A stretch of 64,000 nucleotides of DNA from Halobacteriovoraceae bacterium. Its GTDB lineage: Bacteria; Bdellovibrionota; Bacteriovoracia; Bacteriovoracales; Bacteriovoracaceae. The DNA is taken from assembly GCA_020635135.1 (NCBI GenBank), contig JACKAJ010000016.1, forward strand, positions 372,001 through 436,000, in the 5' to 3' direction. The notes below the pieces were generated by a model. It did not search any database and was not told the DNA's origin. It was given only the letters and a program-made list of their open reading frames with translations. The number at the start of each line of letters is the position of its first letter. Position 1 is the stretch's first letter. Of this stretch, positions 52,238 through 61,906 are shown in pieces. The translations under genes and the position numbers were made by a program.

Positions 52238-53728
52238 TCAATGAATGAGAAGGTCATTGCAATTTGAAGATTGTGATAAGTACAAAGCATTTAGTTTAAA
52301 ATTGACTAGATCTTCGTCAGTTATTTTTTTTAAGATTTCATTGTTTTCCTCGATCCAATCAGCGAGGGATTGTTTTAAATCCTCATTAGTAAACTTTTTA
52401 CCAAAAAATTCTTTTACTCGCTTCTCTGAAGATATGGAGATTTTATTTATCTCTTCATCAGTGAGAAGTGATTTCCAGCTCAAATGTTTAAAATCCCAAA
52501 GGAAAGGAAAATTCTCCCAAGTGAGCTGATAGCCTTTTCTATCGACAATTTTGTTCTTCAAAGTTTCTGATAAAAACTTCGAAGCCATCTTCTCATTGGG
52601 ATAGATATCAGGAAATGAGTTAAATTTTTCGTAATTTTGAACTTTCGCCTCTTCAATAATTTCATCGAGAAGCTTCTTTAAGAAGGCTTTATTTTTTGTT
52701 CCGGCCCTAATTTCAAGGGAAAAGTTGTCGCTATTTCTCCAAGAGCGATCGTCGCCATCCACAACCACAATAAATTTCTCTCCCTCTTCATCAGTTAATG
52801 AGGATTGCAATTTGTTGGAATAAGCCGTGTGTAATCCGTTTTTCACTGACAACGCTCTAAAAAGAATTTTCGTACTTAAATAGCGAGAATAAGAAGCCAA
52901 GTCTTCTTTTCTAACCACCACTCCTTTTTTAAGAGGAATAACAATTCTCACATGACCAGGGTATTTTCCCGAATATTTCTTATACTCATCACAGAGGGCA
53001 TAGAATTCTGTTAAACTCTCTTTCGGTTTAAACTGCAGTTCCCACCCATCACCGTCTTTAGTAATATCGCTCATCATGTATTCCCACTCAGGGTAAATCC
53101 CCCATACGCGATAACCCTTCCTCCAACCAGGAGAATCTCTCAAGACTTTTTCAATTTCACTTTTTGTTTGAGAGCTTATATTCTTTAATTCAAAGGATCG
53201 ATTATAAATCCCCTTTTCAATATAAAACTGCTCGAGCTGGGCGATTTTCTTTTCAATGGCTTTATTTTTTCTAGTGATTAAATCATCCAAAGATTCCAAA
53301 AATTTTTCTTTGTCTAGCCACTCTTTGGGAATTTTTCCATTCAAAATACTTTCAACCTCTTCTTTTTGAAAAAAATATAAAAGATAAACACTAATGAAAT
53401 TCTTTCTTCTCCAATGCAGTGGATAATCTTCACTTCTAATACGCTCTAGGAGTTCTTTGTAATCTTTATAAAATAGAAATTTTTTTTCGTTTTCTCCAAG
53501 AATCTGCACAAAATCACCTAAATAATCAAAATCGTGAGCAGAGAGATCATGGAGGTAAGCTTCTCTGGAAAGAAAACCAAAGCGCTCAATCGTCGACCAC
53601 CTCTTGCCTTCGCTCTCTGCTCCAAAAGTGATGTACTTAACGGGGGCATCCGAATCTATTTCGATTCGATCCTGAGCAAACAAGTCAGCTGCAAGCAATA
53701 TCAATAGAAGATTTATAAATTTTATCAC
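52238..53728 (-). CDS. Large exported protein of unknown function
   Basis: 496 aa with a signal peptide (FINLLLILLAADLFA). Long charged helical N-terminal region, then a more conserved-looking half with WELQFKP, HVRIVIPL, FIVVVDGDD and SLEIRAG. The run E-x-x-F-K-P ... S-L-E-I-R-A-G faintly recalls amidoligase-like (ATP-grasp/glutamine-synthetase fold) proteins, but I cannot support that. Convergent with the toxin-antitoxin pair; its promoter side faces the structured repeats. Confidence 0.65.
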   Translation of the reverse strand: MIKFINLLLILLAADLFAQDRIEIDSDAPVKYITFGAESEGKRWSTIERFGFLSREAYLHDLSAHDFDYLGDFVQILGENEKKFLFYKDYKELLERIRSEDYPLHWRRKNFISVYLLYFFQKEEVESILNGKIPKEWLDKEKFLESLDDLITRKNKAIEKKIAQLEQFYIEKGIYNRSFELKNISSQTKSEIEKVLRDSPGWRKGYRVWGIYPEWEYMMSDITKDGDGWELQFKPKESLTEFYALCDEYKKYSGKYPGHVRIVIPLKKGVVVRKEDLASYSRYLSTKILFRALSVKNGLHTAYSNKLQSSLTDEEGEKFIVVVDGDDRSWRNSDNFSLEIRAGTKNKAFLKKLLDEIIEEAKVQNYEKFNSFPDIYPNEKMASKFLSETLKNKIVDRKGYQLTWENFPFLWDFKHLSWKSLLTDEEINKISISSEKRVKEFFGKKFTNEDLKQSLADWIEENNEILKKITDEDLVNFKLNALYLSQSSNCNDLLIH

Positions 53729-53801
53729 TTAAGGTATTATCGGTTTTCCCAATAATTCATTGATCTTAAAAAATAGTAATTTCTTGCAGGATTTATAGTT
53801 T

Positions 53802-53910
53802 TAAAAATGCCTTGGGCTCTAGGAGAAGCGAGCGAAATCAAAGGAGCGTACGCTTTGGTACGTGACTGAAGATAAGTCGAAGTTTCGACGACGATGACAA
53901 GGTATTTTTA
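53802..53910. repeat. Structured repeat, copy 1
   Basis: Core AGCGAGCG...GGAGCGTACGCTTTGGTACGT...AGTCGAA...GATGACA, shared with copy 2 about 25 bp downstream. Closed by an outer inverted repeat TAAAAATGCCTTG / CAAGGTATTTTTA (12 of 13 paired) whose sequence differs from that of copy 2. Inner hairpins CGTAC / GTACG and GTCGA / TCGAC. No coding frame. Looks like a structured RNA or a mobile hairpin. Confidence 0.75.
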
Positions 53911-53931
53911 ATGCTTTAAAATTATGGATTT

Positions 53932-54037
53932 AAAATGTTGTTAGATTCTAGGAACAATAAGCGAGACGACGAGGCGTACGCTTTGGTACGTCGCAGTCGG
54001 CGAGTCGAAATTGTGACGCCGAAGATGACAACATTTT
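53932..54037. repeat. Structured repeat, copy 2
   Basis: Same core as copy 1 (GCGTACGCTTTGGTACGT identical) but closed by a different, perfect 10-bp outer stem AAAATGTTGT / ACAACATTTT. Second inner hairpin CGGCG...CGCCG replaces the one of copy 1. The 322-bp gap 53729-54050 holds only these two units. A false frame with protein-like length crosses this copy and the antisense of the tRNA. Confidence 0.75.
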
Positions 54038-54050
54038 GGATTCATAATAA

Positions 54051-54127
<77 letters not shown>

Positions 54128-54231
54128 GTAGATTTTATTGTGATAGTCTCGTGGATGGGATAGATTATTATAGAAGAAAAGCGAGCCTGTCAAGAATTCT
54201 TCTTTAAAAAACGATGTAAAATTAATGACTT

Positions 54232-55176
54232 ATGAGCAATAGAATAAAAGCAAGAATCATAAAATCGGCAAGAAGAGAGTTCGACTGTGCCCTCGAAGGC
54301 TTAAACCAGGTCGTCCAGGCTACGGCGCTAGGCAATTTGCTCAAAGAGGGCGAAGTGGTGGTTGGTGATTTCGTTGAGCTATCGAAACAAAATAACGAGT
54401 ACATTATTGAAAAAGTTTTTGAGCGAAAAAACTCTATTTATCGCAATCTGGTTCGCGAAAAAACCCAAAAAGTAATTGCTGCTAATCTGGATGTGTTAGT
54501 CTGCGTGACGGCCATTTCCAAACCAGAATTCAAGCGCGGTATGGTGGATCGCTATCTGCTTCGTTCACAGCAATGGGATATCCCAGCCATTCTGGTCTTC
54601 AATAAAACAGATGAGTACGCTGAACAAATTGATATTCCTTTTGAATGCGAACGCCTAAAAGAATTGGGAGTTCAGTGTTTTGAAATTTCAGCGAAGTTCC
54701 CTGAATATAAAAATAAATTTATTGAACAAGGTTTAAGCGAATTAAAAAAATTTCTTAACAACAAGACTGCAATTTTCCTAGGTCAATCGGGCGTGGGAAA
54801 AAGCAAACTCATTTCAACGTTAACTGATGGTGAAGTGGAATTGGAAAGTCAAAAACTCGCTAAAGTTGGCAAGGGTGCTCACACCACAACCTGGGCCGAA
54901 CTCATTACTCATAAAGATCTCAACATAATTGATTCTCCTGGAGTTCGCACGTTGAGTATTGATGATCTCACCGTTGAGCAATTAGATGACTACACTCCCG
55001 ACATCGCGGAACTTGCCACTCAATGCCAGTTTAATAATTGTCAGCATCAAGAGAATTCCAAAGGTTGTATTTTCTTTACTGATAAATTTAAGAATGATTC
55101 GTTTGTGCAGTCGCGATTAGAATCGTATTTGCGCTTTAAAGAAGAGATTGAACGGATTCCTCACTGGAAAAAGTAG
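54232..55176 (+). CDS. rsgA: RsgA, ribosome small-subunit maturation GTPase
   Basis: 314 aa. N-terminal OB fold, then a circularly permuted GTPase: G4 VFNKTDE precedes G1 GQSGVGKSKLI and G3 DSPGV. The C-terminal zinc site is CQFNNCQHQENSKGC. Acts late in 30S assembly and during starvation (ppGpp-sensitive). Confidence 0.95.
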   Translation: MSNRIKARIIKSARREFDCALEGLNQVVQATALGNLLKEGEVVVGDFVELSKQNNEYIIEKVFERKNSIYRNLVREKTQKVIAANLDVLVCVTAISKPEFKRGMVDRYLLRSQQWDIPAILVFNKTDEYAEQIDIPFECERLKELGVQCFEISAKFPEYKNKFIEQGLSELKKFLNNKTAIFLGQSGVGKSKLISTLTDGEVELESQKLAKVGKGAHTTTWAELITHKDLNIIDSPGVRTLSIDDLTVEQLDDYTPDIAELATQCQFNNCQHQENSKGCIFFTDKFKNDSFVQSRLESYLRFKEEIERIPHWKK

Positions 55177-55177
55177 C

Positions 55178-55852
55178 TCAGATCACATCACCAGGATTAT
55201 TGCTTTCACGAAATAATGGAATCATATCGTCATCTTCAGATTCAGGGGAATCTTGTTTTTTGGGTTCGGGATCAGCCGGTCTTTTGAGCTTGCGAGATGG
55301 AAACGCTTTTCGATCGGGAAAACTCGGAGTTGAATAGAGCATACCAGGGTTTCCTGGCCTTCCATTCTTATAAGGTAGATAAACGCGAAGCTCTCCATCG
55401 ACATTTTTCACTTCACTTCCCTTTTCAGTGCAATCATTGGGTATAGGAAAAGATTGTTGAACAGAGCTGTAAATTTTAGAACTGGAATGGAAATTTTCTC
55501 CTTTCTGTTCTTCTTTTTTCTCGAGAGTTCCTTTCACTTCAATTGAATCACCTTGAATATTGACTTTAAGATTGTGATCAGTAGCCTCTGGTTTGATAAT
55601 CATGATGCGATGTTTGTCATCTTGGCTCCAACTGATATGAAGATCTGATTGAGGAGCACCAAAAGAGTCAGAAAAGAAATGATCAATGAGAGCGTCATCT
55701 GCACTGAAGGGATCTGGTCCAAAACCCTCCATCATGCGATTCATTTTCTCTTCCATCTGCTGAAAGATTTTATCAATGTCGCTATCTTCAGATCGTCCGA
55801 TTAGGGACGAAAAGAGCATAAGAATAAGAAATAATCTGTACACGCTTCTCAT
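55178..55852 (-). CDS. Exported Hsp20/alpha-crystallin-like protein
   Basis: 224 aa. Signal peptide (RLFLILMLFSSLIGRS), an Hsp20-like N-terminal region (IFQQMEEKMNRMMEGFG), then the alpha-crystallin domain: NLKVNIQGDSIEVKGTLEKK, VQQSFPIPNDC and the closing NVDGELRVYLPY, matching the family's G-V-L-x-V-x-x-P box. A proline-rich acidic tail follows. Bacterial small heat-shock proteins are nearly always cytosolic; the leader suggests a periplasmic holdase. Confidence 0.75.
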   Translation of the reverse strand: MRSVYRLFLILMLFSSLIGRSEDSDIDKIFQQMEEKMNRMMEGFGPDPFSADDALIDHFFSDSFGAPQSDLHISWSQDDKHRIMIIKPEATDHNLKVNIQGDSIEVKGTLEKKEEQKGENFHSSSKIYSSVQQSFPIPNDCTEKGSEVKNVDGELRVYLPYKNGRPGNPGMLYSTPSFPDRKAFPSRKLKRPADPEPKKQDSPESEDDDMIPLFRESNNPGDVI

Positions 55853-56023
55853 ATTTATAACTTAGTACCGTTCATATAAATGTCAACCACTCCACAGTAT
55901 TATATTTACTGAATCTTAGCATAGTCTTATATGTGGACCATAGTCATTTTTTCGTCAAACTGCTGCTAGAATTCTGTTAGAAACATTTATCCCTTGGTTC
56001 ACCTCTGCTATAGTAAAAGCACT

Positions 56024-58219
56024 ATGTCCTTTCGATGTTCGCTGCTCGCGCTCTTTTATCTTGTGCTCTCTAGTCTCCCCGCTTTTTCTCAAAGCGAAGG
56101 CGACAGTCTTATTAATATTCAATTTAAAAATTTCCAAAGTGCTCAAGGCGAAGATCTCATTGCTGTCCATATGAGCAATAAAGAAGAGTGGCACACCTAC
56201 TGGCAAAATCCAGGAGACTCAGGCATTCCTATCACTTTTGAATTTGTTACGAATCAAAGTGACTTCCACGCCAAACAAAAACCCTGGCCTGTTCCAACAA
56301 AGCACATTGAACCAGGAGATATTTGGACCTTTGGGTATGAAGGAGATAACACCTTTATTCTCCACAAGCCCGCAGCCGAACAACTCAAAGGCCTCACTCA
56401 AATCACACTTAAAATGAAGTGGCTTATTTGCAAAGATATTTGTATCCCTGGAGGACAATCAGTGGTGGCCGATATTGATGCCAACCAAAATATCCAGTGG
56501 CCAGCAGATAAAACATACAAAATCAGTGATAGTGAACTTCAAAATTATCTCAAATCTCTTCCTCAGACTCTTAAACCTCCAGGGCATTGGAAATTTAAAC
56601 TGACTCAAGGGACAAAGGAAGAAGAACTCATTCTTCACTATGAACATGATATTAAAAATTCTTTAACAGACGACACTCATCACAATTTAGTTACTCCCTT
56701 TCCATCTCCACTCTTAGGTTTTCGTCACGAAGCTCTTTTTCTCAGTCAGGATAATAAGAAAGTTTTGGGCTATACCAAGATGGATTGGGAGGGACAGTAC
56801 CAAGAACCCGAAGTTCCATTTCCAAGCACATTAAAATTAGAAAAACCACTTATGCTTCGGTTATTGATTCGTGAAGGTGAGAAGAATTATTTTACTGAAG
56901 TTGAATTCTCTGAAATTGAACCTGGAAGTCAGCTCGATTCATATAAAAATTATCAAACTTATAAAGCCGATACTCATTTATCCCACTCATCGGCATCGAA
57001 TAAGAACTATTCTCTGATGAGTTTTCTTAATATTTTGTTTTTTGCATTTCTTGGTGGGTTGATTCTCAATCTTATGCCTTGTGTTCTCCCTGTTATCTCC
57101 TTAAAACTTTTTGGTCTCATCAAATATCAAGAAGAAAATCGTGCAAAAATTCTCCGCCATAATGTTTTTTATACTTTGGGAGTCATCTCAACTCTCATGG
57201 TTCTAAGTTTGATAATTGTAGCAATTAAAAACACTGGTCAAAATGTCGGCTGGGGATTTCAATTGCAAAGCCCTCTATTTGTCGGAGTCATGATCTTAGT
57301 GCTCTTTGTGATGGCCCTCAATCTCTTTGGACTCTTTGAATTCCGAACCCCAGGCGGAAAGTTTTTCGCTAATGTAAATATAGAAGATACATTTTGGGGG
57401 GATTTCTTCTCTGGTGCCCTTGCGACCATTCTCTCGACTCCCTGTAGCGCTCCTTTTCTTGGAACGGCCCTGACTTTTGCTTTTACGGCCAGTTCATTTG
57501 AAATTTTCATAACATTTATTTTTATTGGATTAGGGCTCGCCTTTCCTTTTATTATAACGGCCGTTTTCCCCTCCACAGTTAAGTTTCTCCCCAAACCAGG
57601 TGCCTGGATGGAAAAATTAAAGTATTTTCTAGGCTTAACTTTGGTTATGACTGTGGTGTGGCTATTGGATGTTCTCCACACCCTCGTTGATTCTCAATTT
57701 TTAATTCGCAATTTTTATACTCTCGTCGTTTCATTATTTTTTCTTATTTTCTTTTACAATAAAATTTCCAAGAAATTTTTATGGAATTTAATAGGCACCG
57801 TTATCGTGAGCTATCTCTTTTTCTCATTCGCCACAAATTATCAAAAAAATGAACCTCAGTTCGTCCAAGCGGCTGAGACGAAAGAAGAAAGCGCTTGGAC
57901 CAACTTTTCTCCTGAACTGATAGAAGACTACCTCCAATCAAATGAACTGGCCTTCATCGATTTCACGGCCAAGTGGTGTTTAACATGCCAAGTGAATAAG
58001 AAACTTGTTTTAGAGCGTAACAGCTTTTACGAACTCATTAATCATAGAAAAATAAAACTCATCCGCGCTGATTGGACTCGTCGCGATCCCATTATCGGGG
58101 ACTGGCTCGCTGAAAGAGGAGTGGTGGGAATCCCAGCTTACTATCTCATTAAAGATGGAGAACTTCACTACTTAGGTGAAACAATCAGTCTCTCTGAGAT
58201 AGAATCTTTTTTTAATTAA
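56024..58219 (+). CDS. dsbD: DsbD-family thiol:disulfide interchange protein
   Basis: About 731 aa from the ATG MSFRCSLLA; a longer TTG-type start upstream is unlikely. Signal peptide, N-terminal beta domain with C-K-D-I-C-I-P-G, eight-helix core with NLMPCVLPV and STPCSAPFLG (the paired membrane cysteines), and a C-terminal thioredoxin domain with KWCLTC. It carries electrons from cytosolic thioredoxin to periplasmic targets. This ScsB-like form can serve copper resistance, in keeping with the bufferin operon elsewhere in the window. Confidence 0.93.
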   Translation: MSFRCSLLALFYLVLSSLPAFSQSEGDSLINIQFKNFQSAQGEDLIAVHMSNKEEWHTYWQNPGDSGIPITFEFVTNQSDFHAKQKPWPVPTKHIEPGDIWTFGYEGDNTFILHKPAAEQLKGLTQITLKMKWLICKDICIPGGQSVVADIDANQNIQWPADKTYKISDSELQNYLKSLPQTLKPPGHWKFKLTQGTKEEELILHYEHDIKNSLTDDTHHNLVTPFPSPLLGFRHEALFLSQDNKKVLGYTKMDWEGQYQEPEVPFPSTLKLEKPLMLRLLIREGEKNYFTEVEFSEIEPGSQLDSYKNYQTYKADTHLSHSSASNKNYSLMSFLNILFFAFLGGLILNLMPCVLPVISLKLFGLIKYQEENRAKILRHNVFYTLGVISTLMVLSLIIVAIKNTGQNVGWGFQLQSPLFVGVMILVLFVMALNLFGLFEFRTPGGKFFANVNIEDTFWGDFFSGALATILSTPCSAPFLGTALTFAFTASSFEIFITFIFIGLGLAFPFIITAVFPSTVKFLPKPGAWMEKLKYFLGLTLVMTVVWLLDVLHTLVDSQFLIRNFYTLVVSLFFLIFFYNKISKKFLWNLIGTVIVSYLFFSFATNYQKNEPQFVQAAETKEESAWTNFSPELIEDYLQSNELAFIDFTAKWCLTCQVNKKLVLERNSFYELINHRKIKLIRADWTRRDPIIGDWLAERGVVGIPAYYLIKDGELHYLGETISLSEIESFFN

Positions 58220-59030
58220 TATAACTTTCTATTTTTTTGAGAAGCTCTTGATCTTCGTTGGGATAACCCTTGGGAGTTATCACTTGCACTTCAAAGCCCT
58301 GTTCGGTTAATTTTTTTTCTAGATCTTTAACATGCAGACCGCCAATGACAATGGCCTGGTTATCATTTTCATGACCAATAATATTTTTTATAAAATAATT
58401 ATTTCTCTGCTCAATATATCTTTTAAAGAGCTCAAAATTTTCTTTTATTTTGTTTTTAGAATACACAATCGGATCTTCGCTATTATTATCGCCTAATAAT
58501 CGTTTGGCATATTCTTGGAATTCATTTGTTTTATTCTCACTTTGAAACTGCTTTAATCTTAAGAAAAACCCCAGATGCCCTCGAATTTCACTCATTACAA
58601 GCTGGTGGTTACGAACGAGATCGAGATTGTCACCACAATAAACATTCACATCTCCATCGAAAGCAGCCTTAATTTTCATCCCAATATGCCCCAAAACCTC
58701 AGAATAATAAGGTTCATGGATAAGTTTTTTGAGATCATTCATTTTCCAACCATAAAAATCCTCGCCAAATTTATCATTAATTTCACCTTCACAGCCTTCG
58801 GTTAGAACAGTTTGAATTTTCTTTTCTTTTATGTTTTCAGCCAAATAATCGTAAATTTGCTGTTGATTAGAAAACTGGGGAAGCTTTTTAGATTCTTCGA
58901 TGTCGTTGGTTTTTACTTTCGGGGAAAGATGCCATTGCTTGATAATAAAGATTTTTCCCTTTTGAGGAAGACAGCCTAGAAAGCTAGTTAAAACGAATAC
59001 AAAGAAACAAATTTTGGTGAATATCTTCAT
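58212..59030 (-). CDS. TraB/PrgY-like lipoprotein
   Basis: About 272 aa from the ATG preceded by AAGGA; the frame opens earlier at 59120. Lipobox LTSFLGC. Opening IFIIKQWHLSPK, then TVLTEGCEGE, and near the C-terminus AIVIGGLHVKDLEKKL give the family's two H-x and G-x-x-H motifs (EreA/ChaN/TIKI/TraB superfamily, often metal-dependent). Activity unknown. Convergent with dsbD, overlapping 8 bp. Confidence 0.68.
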   Translation of the reverse strand: MKIFTKICFFVFVLTSFLGCLPQKGKIFIIKQWHLSPKVKTNDIEESKKLPQFSNQQQIYDYLAENIKEKKIQTVLTEGCEGEINDKFGEDFYGWKMNDLKKLIHEPYYSEVLGHIGMKIKAAFDGDVNVYCGDNLDLVRNHQLVMSEIRGHLGFFLRLKQFQSENKTNEFQEYAKRLLGDNNSEDPIVYSKNKIKENFELFKRYIEQRNNYFIKNIIGHENDNQAIVIGGLHVKDLEKKLTEQGFEVQVITPKGYPNEDQELLKKIESYIN

Positions 59031-59119
59031 GACATCCTTTACCCGAGTGTTGCATTTGGGTATTGAGAGCAATTTCTGCCAAATCACCATATCCATGGGC
59101 TTTTCGACTATAATACTCA

Positions 59120-60502
59120 ATGACGAAACCTTTTTTAATTGTAAAAATGAATATTACATTTGCCAACTTTTTTAGCACAAAAAATCTTAGGTTTAGCAAA
59201 CTAAGGAAAAGAGTTATTCAAGATTTAAAACCTCTTGAATACAAGCAAGTTATTCGCAATCAAGCGAGCATGATTCCATTTGTAAAAAATTTAAAACTCG
59301 GCCACCCTACTATTCTTTTGGCACTCATTACAACTAAAAATGACGTCGTCAATATGGTGAACCTCCTTAAGGTTATTCACGAAGCAAGCCTCAAGGATCT
59401 CATAAAAATCGTTCTTTTTAATGAAATTTTTGATCCCAATCTCGATAAAAGTTTTCGGAAAACGGGAGTTGATATCATCATGTCCCTCGATCGCGATCCC
59501 GATATGATCTCCGCTCTCTGCAAAACATACGCACGAACACTCATATCTACTGCCAATGAAAAAAATCATGCCTCTAAAAGCTCTGAGATTGATGAATTTG
59601 AGGATGATTACATTTCCTTTTTACCTGCTTTGAATATGAAAGAAGACGTTTTTGTTTTTAGTAAGAATGAAGACTTTTCAATTCATCTCAATCGCGTTTC
59701 ACTTTCATTCTTAGGACCTGCTCCCGAGGTAGGATACTGGAAAGAAACGTCTCGTAAGCTCAAAAAGGTCTGGGAATTTATCCCAAATTATAATAATCCT
59801 CTTGCTAGCTTTTTTTATTTTGATACCTCTATTATCTTTGAAGGCGATCAACCCCTTTTTGATAGAAAAATCAACAAATGGATTTTTCGTGGAGTCAACA
59901 TCAAGCTCTACTATATAAAAGATGGAAAAGAGTACTATCGCTTCGCACTTCAAAACAACAAGCTCAATCTCGCTAAAAACTCTCAACAAATTTTAGAAAG
60001 AAGAGAGCTTTTAAAGGAATCACTCCATTTCAGTCAATCACTTTCAAATAAAACAGAGTCAGAAGAGCTAAAAATTTCAAAGATTGATAACATTAGTATG
60101 CCTCAAACATTTAAAACATTTTCAGGTCAAGAAATATCTCTCGAATCGGGCGACCTCGAACTCACTTTATTCAAAGATCGATCACCTCTCAGACTTATAC
60201 TTAAACTTGAAGATTTAACGCTAAACTCTTTAGTCATGAGAGCTGACATGGAAGATAATAGTGTCATCAAGAAGCTAAAAGGGCAGCAACTGAAGTGTCA
60301 GATTAAATTAAAATACAATAAGCAGAACATTACATATGAATCTTTAATTAATATTGATGGTGTCTCAAAGACAATTGGGGCCTATCATTTAACGGCAACG
60401 CCAGCTAAAAAAATACCAGATGAACTCATTAGTAGTTTCTATCGACTCTTTGAAATGAGACAAATTTCAATCAATAAATTCATTAATATCGCGAGGAACT
60501 AA
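59120..60502 (+). CDS. Receiver-like plus C-terminal beta-domain protein, possible signalling
   Basis: 460 aa. Residues about 50-155 have the alternating strand/helix pattern of a response-regulator receiver (HPTILLALITTKNDVVNMV, IKIVLFNEI, VDIIMSLDRD) but no clear phospho-acceptor Asp set. The last 120 residues are a strand-rich barrel-like domain that may be PilZ-like, without the RxxxR and D-x-S-x-x-G c-di-GMP motifs. A -10-like TATAAT ends 5 nt before the ATG. Overlaps the next gene by one base (TAATG). Confidence 0.55.
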   Translation: MTKPFLIVKMNITFANFFSTKNLRFSKLRKRVIQDLKPLEYKQVIRNQASMIPFVKNLKLGHPTILLALITTKNDVVNMVNLLKVIHEASLKDLIKIVLFNEIFDPNLDKSFRKTGVDIIMSLDRDPDMISALCKTYARTLISTANEKNHASKSSEIDEFEDDYISFLPALNMKEDVFVFSKNEDFSIHLNRVSLSFLGPAPEVGYWKETSRKLKKVWEFIPNYNNPLASFFYFDTSIIFEGDQPLFDRKINKWIFRGVNIKLYYIKDGKEYYRFALQNNKLNLAKNSQQILERRELLKESLHFSQSLSNKTESEELKISKIDNISMPQTFKTFSGQEISLESGDLELTLFKDRSPLRLILKLEDLTLNSLVMRADMEDNSVIKKLKGQQLKCQIKLKYNKQNITYESLINIDGVSKTIGAYHLTATPAKKIPDELISSFYRLFEMRQISINKFINIARN

Positions 60503-61776
60503 TGACTGAAAATGAAATTCGAAGTTATTTTCAAACAATGAAAGTTCTTCTGGTAGATAACCTCAAGCCTTCTCACGAGAAAATGATTAATATTCTCACC
60601 ACGCTTGGTTTTGCGCCTGAAAATATCAACAGTGCTATCGACTCTATTGATGGTGAAGTTTATTTTAAAAGAAATCACTTTGATATCGTCTTTTGTAGTT
60701 ACGATATCAATAATACTGATGGGATTGAGTTCTTAAAAAAGATTCAAGACAATGCCAAAAACTATAAGCCGACCACGATACTTCTCTCTTCTACCCCTTC
60801 CCAGTATGTTGTCTCTCGAGCTGTCGAATTTGATATTGATTTGTTTATTCTGAAACCATTCACTTACCACTCGCTCTACATAAGTCTCAATGACTTTTTT
60901 AATCAAAAATACAATCCTTCTCACTTTCAAATCCAAATTGAAACAGGACTTCAACACCTCCAGGAAAAAAACTACTTTGAAGCCTTAAGAGATTTTGACA
61001 AAGCCTTAGATTATTCGACTGACTCTTCACTTGCTCATTACTATCTCGGCCAAACCGCTGAAGCACAATCCATGGAGATCAAAGCCCTCAATCAATACAT
61101 GAGCAGCTTGAAATTGAACCCCCTGCATTTCAAAACACTAAATTCTCTGTATCAGTATTACGTTAATAAAAATGACTATTCTGAAGCCTATAATACCCTT
61201 CGACTCATCACCAAGTATTACCCCATGAGCTCACCTCGATTCTGCGATATTTTAAGACTCTCCATTGTTACCAGCAATATTAATCACATCCCCTCTTACT
61301 ATAATCTTTTTGGAGAACTTGAAACAAAAACAAAAGAGATGAGAAAGCACCTCTCGGCTGGTCTTTACGTATCGGCCAAAACTTATTTGCAGCGCCAACA
61401 GCACCAACAAATGACTAAGACTATTGACCAGTTTGTAAAACTCTCTGATCGCAATCCTAAGTTTATAAAAGCTTCTATCGAATTGCTTCTCAAAGCTGAT
61501 TTAGTAAAAGAAGCTCAGAATCAACTAAAAAAGTTTAAAGATGGTGATGGGGAATCTATCGAATATGAAAGCTCCCATACGCTTATCCGTTTGTGCATGG
61601 AACCAACAGAGAGAGATATAGAAAAGGCCCTCAAACTCATTCCACTGGACGAATCGATTTGTCATTGGTTAAATAAAGTTATTCACAGTCATAGCGGTTT
61701 TAAAAAGTATGAAGAAGTATTTAACCAAAGAGTTTCACGAAGTCACCCCCAATTGGAAAAACAATTTTTTCTTTAA
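60502..61776 (+). CDS. CheY-like receiver fused to TPR repeats
   Basis: 424 aa. N-terminal receiver: MKVLLVDNLKPSH, phospho-acceptor region FDIVFCSYDINNTDGIEFLK, Ser/Thr in TILLSSTPS and Lys in LFILKPFT. After about residue 150 come TPR-like helical pairs (YFEALRDFDKALDYSTDSSLAHYY... and ALNQYMSSLKLNPLHF). It resembles Bdellovibrio/Myxococcus receiver-TPR regulators that scaffold signalling complexes. Cytoplasmic. Confidence 0.82.
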   Translation: MTENEIRSYFQTMKVLLVDNLKPSHEKMINILTTLGFAPENINSAIDSIDGEVYFKRNHFDIVFCSYDINNTDGIEFLKKIQDNAKNYKPTTILLSSTPSQYVVSRAVEFDIDLFILKPFTYHSLYISLNDFFNQKYNPSHFQIQIETGLQHLQEKNYFEALRDFDKALDYSTDSSLAHYYLGQTAEAQSMEIKALNQYMSSLKLNPLHFKTLNSLYQYYVNKNDYSEAYNTLRLITKYYPMSSPRFCDILRLSIVTSNINHIPSYYNLFGELETKTKEMRKHLSAGLYVSAKTYLQRQQHQQMTKTIDQFVKLSDRNPKFIKASIELLLKADLVKEAQNQLKKFKDGDGESIEYESSHTLIRLCMEPTERDIEKALKLIPLDESICHWLNKVIHSHSGFKKYEEVFNQRVSRSHPQLEKQFFL

Positions 61777-61903
61777 AATTTTACTCATCTTAGGGTTAGT
61801 TCTGATTCTCAGTCAGTGTGGGGATGGAACTGAACCAACTGCCAGCATTGATAACCCTATTCCCAGCACAAGCATGTCTTGTGATCGAAGTTATTGTTAC
61901 TAA
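61709..61903 (+). CDS. Small lipoprotein overlapping the receiver-TPR gene
   Basis: 64 aa. Hydrophobic helix FKILLILGLVLILSQC with a fitting lipobox (L-S-Q-C), followed by a short Thr/Pro-rich tail with C-D-R-S-Y-C-Y. The first 22 codons lie inside the preceding gene in another frame. It sits 3 nt before the next exported-protein gene, so they are probably coupled. Function unknown. Confidence 0.55.
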   Translation: MKKYLTKEFHEVTPNWKNNFFFKILLILGLVLILSQCGDGTEPTASIDNPIPSTSMSCDRSYCY

Positions 61904-61906
61904 AAT

